The notes under the pieces: model-generated
Database searches by the model: none
Told to the model about the DNA's origin: nothing
Seen by the model: the letters and a program-made list of their open reading frames with translations, nothing else
Source: JASHPR01 sp963844655
Lineage (GTDB): Bacteria; Actinomycetota; Actinomycetes; Streptosporangiales; Streptosporangiaceae
Direction: 5' to 3'
Length of the DNA: 64,000 nucleotides
Assembly: GCA_963844655.1 (NCBI GenBank)
Contig: CAWJPA010000009.1
Coordinates: 496,001-560,000, forward strand
Position numbers and translations under genes: made by a program
Shown here: in pieces, positions 8,392 through 16,311 of the stretch
How positions within the stretch are numbered: position 1 is the stretch's first letter
Layout of the letters: each line of letters begins with the position of its first letter

Positions 8392-9531
8392 CAGCTCGAG
8401 GTGTCCGGCCTGCACAAGGCCTTCGGTGAGCACCCGGTGCTCAGCGGTGTGGACCTGGAGGTGCCAGCGGGCTCGCTCACCGCCATCCTCGGGCCGTCGG
8501 GCAGCGGCAAGACCACGCTGCTGCGGGTGCTGGCCGGGTTCGACCGGGCCGACGCGGGCACGGTCACGATCGGCGGCTCGGTGGTCGACGGCCCCGGCGT
8601 GCACCTGGCGCCCGAGCGGCGCCAGATCGGCTACGTGCCCCAGGAGGGCAGCCTGTTCCCGCACCTCACCGTCGCCGCCAACATCGCCTTCGGGCTGCCG
8701 TCACGCCAGCGCCGGGGGCCGGCCATCGACGCCCTGCTCGAGGCGGTCGGGCTGGCGGGCCTGGGCCAGCGCTACCCGCACCAGCTCTCCGGCGGCCAGC
8801 AGCAGCGCGTGGCGCTGGCGCGGGCGCTCGCCGTCCGGCCCAAGATCGTGCTGATGGACGAGCCGTTTGCCTCGCTCGACGCGCACCTGCGCGCGAGCGT
8901 GCGGGCCGACGTGCAGAAGGTGCTCGCGGAGACCGGTACCACGGGGGTGCTGGTCACCCACGACCAGGACGAGGCGCTGTCCACCGCCGACCGGGTGGCG
9001 GTGCTGCGCCACGGCCGGATCGCGCAGTGCGCCGCCCCGCAGGACCTGTACGACCGGCCGGCCGACGCCGACATCGCCCGGTTCATCGGGGACGCGAACC
9101 TCATCGAGGGCGTCCTCGACGCGGGCATGGTCGACACCGTGCTGGGGCGGCTGCGGATCGAGCCTTCCTGCCTGACGCCCTTGGCCTCCGGCCCGGGCTC
9201 GCTCGCGGACGGGCCAGCCGCCCTGGCGGCCGGCCTGGCCGCGCCCGCGTCCGGCCCGGCCACCGTGCTGGTCCGGCCGGAGCAGGTGGAGCTGCTGGCC
9301 GACGGCGGGGCCCACCGCCCGGACCGCCACGCGGCCGTCACCGGCGAGCTGACCGGGCGTGTGGTGGCCTACGATTACCACGGCCACGACGCCGTGATCC
9401 ACGTGCGCCCTGAGCACGAAGGCGATGTGCCCACGATCATCGTGCGCACCCTGGGCGGCCCCCAGCTGCCGGCCGGCTCCCCGGTGACGCTGCGCGCCCG
9501 GGGCCCCGTGCTCGCCTGGCCGCACGCCTGA
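8386..9531 (+). CDS. Iron ABC transporter ATP-binding protein (FbpC-like)
   Basis: A 381-residue ABC ATPase that powers the ferric importer. All motifs are visible: Walker A GPSGSGKTT, Q-loop YVPQEG, signature LSGGQQQRVALARAL, Walker B IVLMDEPF with catalytic Glu, D-loop ASLDA and H-loop VTHDQDEAL. A C-terminal TOBE-like domain (about residues 235-381), including TVLVRPEQVELL, follows as in FbpC/PotA proteins. The ATG at 8386 is chosen since the fold begins at TQLEVSGLHKAF directly after it. It is the last gene of the iron operon. The next gene has its own RBS 65 nt later. Confidence 0.92.
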   Translation: MTQLEVSGLHKAFGEHPVLSGVDLEVPAGSLTAILGPSGSGKTTLLRVLAGFDRADAGTVTIGGSVVDGPGVHLAPERRQIGYVPQEGSLFPHLTVAANIAFGLPSRQRRGPAIDALLEAVGLAGLGQRYPHQLSGGQQQRVALARALAVRPKIVLMDEPFASLDAHLRASVRADVQKVLAETGTTGVLVTHDQDEALSTADRVAVLRHGRIAQCAAPQDLYDRPADADIARFIGDANLIEGVLDAGMVDTVLGRLRIEPSCLTPLASGPGSLADGPAALAAGLAAPASGPATVLVRPEQVELLADGGAHRPDRHAAVTGELTGRVVAYDYHGHDAVIHVRPEHEGDVPTIIVRTLGGPQLPAGSPVTLRARGPVLAWPHA

Positions 9532-9616
9532 CCGCCGCGCGAATTCACCCGGAGACGGGCGGTTCTGGCGGTGTTACGTTGAGGCCGCAGGCGTCGTGGC
9601 AAGGGAGGAGCCGGGC

Positions 9617-11347
9617 ATGGGTTTCAGGGTCGAGAAGGACGTCATGGTGCGGATGCGGGACGGCGTCGAGCTGGCCACCGACACCTGGGTACCCGACACG
9701 TCGCCCGCGCCGACGCTGCTCGTGCGCCTGCCGTACGGCAAGGACCTGACCACGCTGCTGGCGTACGGGCTGATGCCGAACCTGTTCGCCCTGGTGGAGG
9801 CCGGCTACGCGGTCGTGTACCAGGACTGCCGGGGCACGTTCAGGTCCGGCGGCGAGTTCGTGCCGATGCTGAACGAGGCCGCCGACGGCGCCGACACCAT
9901 CGCCTGGCTGCTTGAGCAGCCCTGGTGCGACGGCAACATCGGCACATTCGGCGCGTCCTACCTGGGGTTCGTGCAGTGGGCCAGCGCCTCGGCCTCCCCG
10001 CACCTGAAGGCGATCGCGCCGGCCGTGACCACTACCGACTACTACACCACCCCGTGGTACTCCGAGGGCGGCGCGCTGTCCTGGCACGCGGTGCAGTCGT
10101 GGTCCACGGGGATGGCGCTCGCCGAAACGATGCGCGCGGTGGGGTCGGGAACGGGCGACCCGCAGCTGATGGCGGACCTGGCGGGCGCGGTGGGTAACCC
10201 GCAGCCGCACCTGGAGGCCCTGCCGCTGCGGGACCAGCTGCTGGAGAAGGTGTGGCCCTGGTGGGGGGACCTGCTCGGGCATCCCGACCGCGACCGGTAC
10301 TGGCAGGACCTGTCCGTGATCGACCACGCCGAGCAGCTGACCGTGCCCGCGCTGCACATCGGCGGCTGGTTCGACATCTTCGTGAGCAACACCGCCCGGT
10401 CGTTCACCGAGCTCAAGGCGCGCAGCGGCAGCGCCGAGGCCCGGGACGGCCAGCGGCTGATCATCGGCCCCTGGGACCACCTGAACAGCACCGGCATCTA
10501 CCCCGACCGCCAATTTGGGATGACCGGCGACGCCCTCACCCAGGACCTGACCGGCCAGCACCTGAAGTTCTTCGACCGGTGGCTGAAGCAGGCCGAGGAG
10601 CCGGACAGCTCGGCACCGGTCCGTATCTTCGTCATGGGCATCGACCAGTGGCGCGACGAGCCGGACTGGCCGCTGCCCGACACCGAGTACGTGTCCTACT
10701 ACCTGCACGGCTCCGGCCGGGCCAACACCGCCGGCGGCGACGGCGAGCTCGGCACCGGCGCCCCGGCCGAGGCGGCCGCCGACACCTACCTCTACGACCC
10801 GCGCCGGCCGGTCCCCACCCTGGGCGGACGGGTGATGAACCCGTCCACGGCGAACGCGGCCGGGCCGGTCGACCAGCGCCCGGCCGAGGCCCGCGACGAC
10901 GTGCTGTGCTTCACCACCCCGGCCCTGACCGAGCCTCTCGAGGTCACCGGGCACGTGTCCCTGATCCTCTACGCGTCCTCGTCGGCGCCGGACACCGACT
11001 TCACCGGCAAGCTCGTGGACGTGTTCCCTGACGGACGCGCGATCTTCCTGACCGACGGCATCATCCGGGCCCGCTACCGCAATTCGCTGGCCGAGGCCGA
11101 ACCACTGACCCCGGGCGACGTGTACGAGCTCAGCCTGGACCTGTCCGTGACGTCGAACGTGTTCCAGCCCGGGCACCGGATCCGGCTCGAGGTGTCCAGC
11201 AGCAACTTCCCGCGCTTCGACCGCAACACCAACACCGGTGGCGTCATCGCCGACGACTCCGCCGGCCAGGCCGCCGTGGCCGTCAACCGCGTCTGGCACG
11301 GCCCCGACCACCCCAGCCACCTGGTCCTGCCCGTGATCAGGCGGTAG
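9617..11347 (+). CDS. CocE/NonD-type (peptidase S15 family) hydrolase
   Basis: A 576-residue alpha/beta hydrolase of the CocE/X-Pro dipeptidyl peptidase S15 group. The nucleophile elbow is GASYLG with Ser114. The acid and base are expected in the HIGGWFDIF segment and in GPWDH. The N-terminal MRDGVELATDTW and YGKD...CRGTFRSGG segments are typical. The C-terminal half, with GHRIRLEVSSSNFPRFDRN, is the jelly-roll X-PDP_C domain. Members hydrolyse esters, beta-lactam-type acyl groups or proline peptides, and the substrate cannot be predicted. No signal peptide is seen, so it is probably cytoplasmic. The start is the ATG at 9617 behind GGGAGGA; the gene stands alone. Confidence 0.9.
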   Translation: MGFRVEKDVMVRMRDGVELATDTWVPDTSPAPTLLVRLPYGKDLTTLLAYGLMPNLFALVEAGYAVVYQDCRGTFRSGGEFVPMLNEAADGADTIAWLLEQPWCDGNIGTFGASYLGFVQWASASASPHLKAIAPAVTTTDYYTTPWYSEGGALSWHAVQSWSTGMALAETMRAVGSGTGDPQLMADLAGAVGNPQPHLEALPLRDQLLEKVWPWWGDLLGHPDRDRYWQDLSVIDHAEQLTVPALHIGGWFDIFVSNTARSFTELKARSGSAEARDGQRLIIGPWDHLNSTGIYPDRQFGMTGDALTQDLTGQHLKFFDRWLKQAEEPDSSAPVRIFVMGIDQWRDEPDWPLPDTEYVSYYLHGSGRANTAGGDGELGTGAPAEAAADTYLYDPRRPVPTLGGRVMNPSTANAAGPVDQRPAEARDDVLCFTTPALTEPLEVTGHVSLILYASSSAPDTDFTGKLVDVFPDGRAIFLTDGIIRARYRNSLAEAEPLTPGDVYELSLDLSVTSNVFQPGHRIRLEVSSSNFPRFDRNTNTGGVIADDSAGQAAVAVNRVWHGPDHPSHLVLPVIRR

Positions 11348-11408
11348 CGCGCGCCGATGCCGGCGCCCGGCCGCTGCGCGCCGGCGGCAGGTTGCGTACG
11401 CTCTGGCC

Positions 11409-12227
11409 ATGATCAACGTGTGCTTCGCAGGCATCACCGGCTGGACGGCACCCCCGATCGTGGCGGCGATCGAGGCCGCCGACGACCTGACGCTGGCCTG
11501 CGGCGTGTCCCGATCCGCGGCCGGGCAGGGCCTGGCGGCGGTCACCGGCGGGGAAGCCAACGGTGCCATTTACGCTACGGTCGGCGAGGCGGTCACCTCG
11601 GCCCAGGTGGATGTGCTCGTGGACTACACCAGCGCCGTGGCGGTCCGGGACAACGTGTGGACCGCGGTCGAGGCCGGGGTCAATGTCGTGATCGGCTCCA
11701 GCGGGCTGACCTCGGACGACTACACCGAGCTCGACCTCCTGGCCCGGGACCGGGGCGTCGGCGTGATCGCGGCCGGGAACTTCTCGGTCATGGCCGCCGT
11801 GCTGCGCCGGGCGGCTGCCCTGGCCGCGGAGCACCTGGGCCACTGGGAGATCATCGACTACGCCAGCGACGGCAAGCCGGACGTGCCCAGCGGCACCGCC
11901 AGGGAGCTCGCCGAGACGCTGGCCGGGGTGCGCGCGCCGGAGCCCGCCGTGCCCCTGGCCGACCTGCAGGGGCCGGCGGAGGCGCGCGGCGCGGAGGTGG
12001 CGGGCACCCGCGTCCACTCGGTCCGCCTGCCCAGCTTCGTGGTCACCACGGAGATCGTGTTCGGCGGGGCCGGGGAACGGCTGGTCCTGCGCCATGACCC
12101 GGGCCTGACCCCGGACCCGTACGTGGCGGGCACGCTGCTGGCCGTGCGCAACGTGGCCGATGTCGCCGGCGTGCGCACCGGGCTGGACTCGCTGCTGTTC
12201 GACAGGCCCGCCGGTGAGGACGGCTGA
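11409..12227 (+). CDS. DapB-like (dihydrodipicolinate reductase family) protein lacking the catalytic His pair
   Basis: A 272-residue Rossmann protein matching the DapB family in overall plan: N-terminal nucleotide-binding domain starting INVCFAGITGW, central VLVDYTSA and GSSGLT segments, AAGNFSVM, and the substrate-domain signature GKPDVPSGTA with Lys156. In authentic DapB this signature reads HHxxKxDAPSGTA; here the two positions occupied by His are Ala and Ser, so the general acid/base is missing. It may be a paralogue acting on another substrate or a diverged reductase. The family's Gly-rich loop is also altered (GITGW instead of GxxGxMG). The NUDIX gene starts 18 nt downstream, suggesting co-transcription. 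Confidence 0.8.
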   Translation: MINVCFAGITGWTAPPIVAAIEAADDLTLACGVSRSAAGQGLAAVTGGEANGAIYATVGEAVTSAQVDVLVDYTSAVAVRDNVWTAVEAGVNVVIGSSGLTSDDYTELDLLARDRGVGVIAAGNFSVMAAVLRRAAALAAEHLGHWEIIDYASDGKPDVPSGTARELAETLAGVRAPEPAVPLADLQGPAEARGAEVAGTRVHSVRLPSFVVTTEIVFGGAGERLVLRHDPGLTPDPYVAGTLLAVRNVADVAGVRTGLDSLLFDRPAGEDG

Positions 12228-12245
12228 GCCAGGCGGCGGCCGACG

Positions 12246-12875
12246 GTGACCGCACGGCCGGGGGCCGGGCATCTGGGCGGTGACCGGGCGGCCATGGCGG
12301 CGAACCTGGCCCGCTTCCGGCGGATCAGGATGGCCGGGGCGGGCCTGAAGCCCGCGGCGGTGGCCGTGTGCGTGGTGCTCAGCGGCGACGTGCCCGGCCT
12401 GCTGATCACCAGGAGGGCGCCGGGCCTGCGGGCCCACGCGGGCCAGTGGGCGCTGCCCGGGGGCGGCCGGGACGAAGGCGAGTCCGCCGAGGACGCGGCG
12501 CGCCGCGAGCTGCGCGAGGAGACGGGCGTGCCGGCCGGGGCGGATGCCATCCTCGGTCTGCTCGATGACTACGTCACCCGGTCGGGCTACCTGATAACCC
12601 CGGTGGTGGTGTGGGGCGGCCAAGTGCGCCCGGCCATGCGCGGGCCCGCGTCCGAGGTGGCCGAGATCCATGTGATCCCGGTGGCTGACCTCGATGTCGC
12701 GCCCCGGCTGGTGCGCATCCCCGAGTCCGAGTCTCCGCTGATCCAGTTGCCCCTGCTGGGCCGGTACCTGCACGCGCCGACGGCCGCGATCGTCTACCAG
12801 TTCTGCCAGGTGGCCCTGCATGGCCGCAGCACCAGGGTCGCCCATTTCGAGCAGCCGGTGTTCGCCTGGAGGTAG
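12246..12875 (+). CDS. NUDIX hydrolase, CoA-pyrophosphatase-like (NudL group)
   Basis: A 209-residue NUDIX hydrolase. The NUDIX box is complete: GGGRDEGESAEDAARREL followed by REETGV, supplying the metal-binding glutamates. The preceding LRAHAGQWALPGG resembles the NuCoA signature (LRxHxGQ..FPGG), suggesting cleavage of CoA or acyl-CoA to 4'-phosphopantetheine and 3',5'-ADP, though the W-A substitution leaves some doubt. Two starts are possible, GTG 12246 and ATG 12294; the domain would be intact with either. It lies 18 nt after the DapB-like gene. Confidence 0.85.
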   Translation: MTARPGAGHLGGDRAAMAANLARFRRIRMAGAGLKPAAVAVCVVLSGDVPGLLITRRAPGLRAHAGQWALPGGGRDEGESAEDAARRELREETGVPAGADAILGLLDDYVTRSGYLITPVVVWGGQVRPAMRGPASEVAEIHVIPVADLDVAPRLVRIPESESPLIQLPLLGRYLHAPTAAIVYQFCQVALHGRSTRVAHFEQPVFAWR

Positions 12876-12919
12876 CCGGCGGGCCGAATCCGCACGCGGC
12901 CGGGAATAGCTCCCGAGCT

Positions 12920-12943
12920 TAGTTAGTTCGCATCAAGCAACTA
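12920..12943. promoter_or_regulatory. AT-rich imperfect inverted repeat upstream of the MFS gene
   Basis: TAGTTAGTT and AAGCAACTA flank a 6-nt centre, pairing in 7 of 9 positions, in an unusually AT-rich patch about 80 nt before the MFS start. Such sites often bind MarR/TetR-type regulators controlling exporters, but no regulator gene is adjacent. Confidence 0.4.
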
Positions 12944-13020
12944 GACTTATACCGGCCTTCCCGGCTGCGGACACGCTGCTATGGACGCAGGGGCAGGCCC
13001 CGCTCCCCGGCCCCGAAGGG

Positions 13021-14952
13021 ATGCCCATGACGACCGGCTCGCTGCCCTACAAGTGGATCGCCCTGTCGAACACCACGCTCGGCATGCTGATGGCGACGAT
13101 CAACGCCTCGATCATGCTGATCGCGCTGCCGGACATCTTCCGCGGCATCGGCGTCAACCCGCTGCAGCCCGGCAACACCAGCCTGCTGCTGTGGCTGATC
13201 ATGGGCTATCTGGTGGTCACCGCGGTGCTGGTGGTCAGCTTCGGGCGGCTCGGCGACATGTTCGGCCGGGTGCGGATGTTCAACCTCGGGTTCGCGCTGT
13301 TCGCCGCGTTCTCCATCCTGCTGTCGGTGACCTGGATGCACGGGACCGCCGCCGCCTGGTGGCTGATCTGTATGCGGATCATGCAGGGCGTCGGCGGGGC
13401 CATGCTGATGGCCAACTCGAGCGCGATCCTCACCGACGCGTTCCCGCACGACGAGCGCGGTCTCGCGCTTGGGCTGAACCAGGTGGCGGGCATCGCGGGC
13501 TCGTTCATCGGCCTGGTGCTCGGCGGCGTGCTCGGCCCTCTCGACTGGCGGTTCGTGTTCCTGGTCTCGGTCCCGTTCGGAGTGCTCGGCACGATCTGGT
13601 CCTACCGCAAGCTGCAGGAGCGCGGCATCCGCAGGCCGGCCCGGCTGGACTGGGCGGGCAACCTGACCTTCGCGGCCGGCCTGGTCGCCGTCCTGGTCGG
13701 CATCACCTACGGCATCCAGCCCTACGGCGGGCACACCATGGGCTGGACCAGCCCGCTGGTGCTCGGCCTGATCGGCGGCGGTCTCGCGGTGCTGATCATC
13801 TTCTGCGTGATCGAGACCAAGGTCGCCGAGCCGATGTTCCGGCTCGCCCTGTTCAAGATCCGCCCGTTCACCGCGGGCAACATGGCCAGCCTGCTGGCCG
13901 GCCTGGGCCGCGGCGGCCTGATGTTCACCCTGATCATCTGGCTGCAGGGCATCTACCTGCCGATCCACGGCTACGGCTTCAGCCAGACCCCCCTGTGGGC
14001 GGGCATCGCCATGCTCCCGCTGACCATCGGCTTCCTGATCGCCGGGCCGGTCTCCGGCTGGCTGTCCGACCGCTTCGGCGCGAGGCCGTTCGCCACCGGC
14101 GGCATGGTCCTGGCCGCGGCCTCGTTCGGGCTGCTCGAGATGCTGCCTGTGGACTTCGCCTACTGGCAGTTCGCGGTCGTCCTCCTGCTCAACGGCATCG
14201 GCATGGGCCTGTTCGCCTCGCCGAACCGGGCCGGGATCATGAACAGCCTGCCGCCCGAGCGCCGCGGTGTCGGCGCGGGCATGAGCGCGACGTTCCAGAA
14301 CTCGGCCATGGTCCTGTCGATCGGCATCTTCTTCACGCTGATCATCCTGGGCCTCGCTTCAACGCTCCCGGCCGCGCTGAGCCACGGCCTGATCGCCCAG
14401 GGCGTGCCGCACGCGGACGCGGCCAGGATCGCCGCGCTGCCGCCGGTCTCGATCATGTTTGCGGCCCTGCTCGGCTACAACCCGGTGCAGACGCTGCTCG
14501 GGCCCGCGATCAGCAAGCTGCCCGCCAGCCACGCCGCGTACCTGACCGGCCACACGTTCTTCCCGTCGCTGATCTCCGCGTCGTTCTCGCACGGCCTGGC
14601 CATCGCGTTCGACTTCGCGATCGTGGCCTGCCTGATCGCCGCCGGGGCGTCGCTGCTGCGCGGCAAGCGCTACGTCCACGAGTTGCACGGCGCCGAGGCC
14701 CCGGCGGAGGCCGCCGCGACGCAACCAACCCGGCAGCCAGCGGCAGCCGCAACCACGGCTGGGTCATACGGCCAGCCCGAGCTGGTCGAGCCGGCCGTCG
14801 CAGGCCGGGATGCCGGTGATGGGCAGCGGCAGGAACAGGCGCTAGAGCACCGGTCATGCAGCCATGGCCGACCCAGGGGTCCCGTTTGCCCCCTGGGTCC
14901 CGCCCGTCACGCCCCAGCCCGCCGCTTGCCGCCATCAGCCATGTCGATGTGA
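13021..14952 (+). CDS. MFS drug exporter, DHA2 (14-TM) family
   Basis: A 643-residue major facilitator of the EmrB/QacA (DHA2) type, a proton-driven exporter in the cytoplasmic membrane. Fourteen hydrophobic helices are visible between residues ~15 and ~545. Motif A is present as GRLGDMFGRVRMF, the motif C-like segment GLVLGGVLGPLDWRFVF lies in TM5, and a second GWLSDRFGARPF loop occurs in the C-terminal half. The start may be 13021 or 13027 (both ATG). The last ~95 residues after TM14 are low complexity and cover a terminator-like hairpin (14870-14899), so a frameshift or an evolutionarily extended tail is possible. Substrate unknown; no adjacent regulator. Confidence 0.88.
   Translation: MPMTTGSLPYKWIALSNTTLGMLMATINASIMLIALPDIFRGIGVNPLQPGNTSLLLWLIMGYLVVTAVLVVSFGRLGDMFGRVRMFNLGFALFAAFSILLSVTWMHGTAAAWWLICMRIMQGVGGAMLMANSSAILTDAFPHDERGLALGLNQVAGIAGSFIGLVLGGVLGPLDWRFVFLVSVPFGVLGTIWSYRKLQERGIRRPARLDWAGNLTFAAGLVAVLVGITYGIQPYGGHTMGWTSPLVLGLIGGGLAVLIIFCVIETKVAEPMFRLALFKIRPFTAGNMASLLAGLGRGGLMFTLIIWLQGIYLPIHGYGFSQTPLWAGIAMLPLTIGFLIAGPVSGWLSDRFGARPFATGGMVLAAASFGLLEMLPVDFAYWQFAVVLLLNGIGMGLFASPNRAGIMNSLPPERRGVGAGMSATFQNSAMVLSIGIFFTLIILGLASTLPAALSHGLIAQGVPHADAARIAALPPVSIMFAALLGYNPVQTLLGPAISKLPASHAAYLTGHTFFPSLISASFSHGLAIAFDFAIVACLIAAGASLLRGKRYVHELHGAEAPAEAAATQPTRQPAAAATTAGSYGQPELVEPAVAGRDAGDGQRQEQALEHRSCSHGRPRGPVCPLGPARHAPARRLPPSAMSM
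14870..14899. terminator. Strong GC hairpin inside MFS 3' tail
   Basis: GACCCAGGGG and CCCCTGGGTC form a perfect 10-bp stem with a 10-nt loop. It lies before the annotated stop of the MFS gene. It may be a U-less actinobacterial terminator; there is no T-tract. Confidence 0.5.
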
Positions 14953-14989
14953 GTTTGCTGTAGTCAGGTGTGCAGCAAACTCACATCGA
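14944..14989. terminator. 17-bp perfect inverted repeat between convergent genes
   Basis: A 17-nt arm (TCGATGTGAGTTTGCTG) is followed after 12 nt by its exact reverse complement. The arm is about 47% GC against a >70% background. It covers the MFS stop codon and sits between convergent MFS and Fe-ADH genes, so a bidirectional terminator is likely. The sequence looks like a dispersed repeat, which I cannot check here. Confidence 0.6.
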
Positions 14990-15068
14990 TCATGGTCTCA
15001 GGGCCGCCGTAACGGCCAGCCGGGTCCGCAAAAGCGGCAAACCGGACTGAACGCTGCGCCACAGGGAT

Positions 15069-16289
15069 CTACGCGCCAGCCGAGAACTCGCGGGTGAACA
15101 TCGCGGTGAACGCGGCGGCGTCGGCAGGCCGGGGATTGGACGGGGTGCTGGTGTTCTGCTCCGCCTTCTCCCCCAGCAGCGCCAGGTCCTCGGCGCGGAT
15201 GAGCGTGCGCAGGGGCGGCACGCCGAGGTCGCGGTTGAGCTGCCGGATGTACTCGATGGCCAGCCGCGCCCGCACCAGCTCCGAGGCGCCGCGTGACCCC
15301 AGGCCGAACGCGTCCGCCAGCCGGGCGTACTTGGCCGAGCTCACCGGCAGGTTATAGTCCATGATCGGCGGCATGCTGTCGGCGCAGCAGTACCCGTGCG
15401 GGTGGCCGTAGAGGCCGCCGATCGCCTCGGCCAGGCAGTGCGCGCCCGCCACGTCGGTCAGGCCGACCGCTATCCCGGCGGTGAGGCTGCCCTGGGCCAT
15501 GCCGCACCGGGCCTCGATGTCGTCACCGGACGCGGCCGCACGCCGGATGTACTGGGCGACCAGCCGCGCGCCCTCCAGCGCCAGCGCGTCCGACGCGGGC
15601 GTGGCCAGCCGGCAGTGCAGCGAGTCGACCGCGTGCGAGAGCGCGTCCATGCCCGCCGCCACCGTGAGCGAAGGCGGGCAGGACAGGGTGAGATCCGGAT
15701 CCACCAGTGCCACTTTCGGGCAGTTACGCATATCAAAGAGGTTCATCTTCTTCTTGCGCATGGTGTCGGTGATCACGGCTGACGGGCTGACCTCGCTGCC
15801 GGTGCCTGCGGTCGTGGGAATGGCCACGACCGGCAGCGGGTCGTGGCGCAGCGCGCCGAAGTCCTCCCAGTCCCGCGGGTGCCCGCCGTTGGTGCGCAGC
15901 AGGCCGATGCACTTGGCGCTGTCGATGGCCGACCCGCCGCCGACGGCGACCAGCGCGCCGGCGCCGAAGCCAGCGGCCGCCTCCGCCCCGGCCAGGCAGT
16001 CCACGTCCCGCGGGTTGGGCTCCACCCGATGGAAGGCCAGCACCTCCAGGCCGGCCGCGGCGAGGTGATCGCGCACCGGGTCGGCCAGCCCGGCGGCCTG
16101 CACGCCCGGGTCGGTGACCAGCAGCACCTTGCGCGCACCGAGGCCGGCCGCGTGCTCCCCGGCCCGGCCGGCCAGGCCGCGGCCGAAGAACACGCGCGTG
16201 GGCATGAAGAACTCGCCGTCCGCGGTGATGCCCTGGCCCCGTCGGGCGTTCGCTGGATGCTCCGGCTGTCCTGGCTGCCCGGTGTTCAT
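15069..16289 (-). CDS. Iron-containing (type III) alcohol dehydrogenase
   Basis: A 406-residue group III metal-dependent NAD(P) alcohol dehydrogenase. The NAD site GGGSAIDSAK and the PTTAGTGSEVS segment are intact. Metal ligands by comparison with FucO are Asp and His in MDALSH, His in GAHC and His in PHG. The His that normally follows four residues after the third ligand (FucO His267) is Glu here (LAEAIGG). It would oxidise an alcohol or reduce an aldehyde or semialdehyde generated by the operon. It starts at ATG 16289 with GGAGG upstream, 22 nt after the preceding oxidoreductase, and is the last gene of the eight-gene operon. Confidence 0.9.
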   Translation of the reverse strand: MNTGQPGQPEHPANARRGQGITADGEFFMPTRVFFGRGLAGRAGEHAAGLGARKVLLVTDPGVQAAGLADPVRDHLAAAGLEVLAFHRVEPNPRDVDCLAGAEAAAGFGAGALVAVGGGSAIDSAKCIGLLRTNGGHPRDWEDFGALRHDPLPVVAIPTTAGTGSEVSPSAVITDTMRKKKMNLFDMRNCPKVALVDPDLTLSCPPSLTVAAGMDALSHAVDSLHCRLATPASDALALEGARLVAQYIRRAAASGDDIEARCGMAQGSLTAGIAVGLTDVAGAHCLAEAIGGLYGHPHGYCCADSMPPIMDYNLPVSSAKYARLADAFGLGSRGASELVRARLAIEYIRQLNRDLGVPPLRTLIRAEDLALLGEKAEQNTSTPSNPRPADAAAFTAMFTREFSAGA

Positions 16290-16311
16290 GTGCGCGCCTC
16301 CGGCGCGGTGC

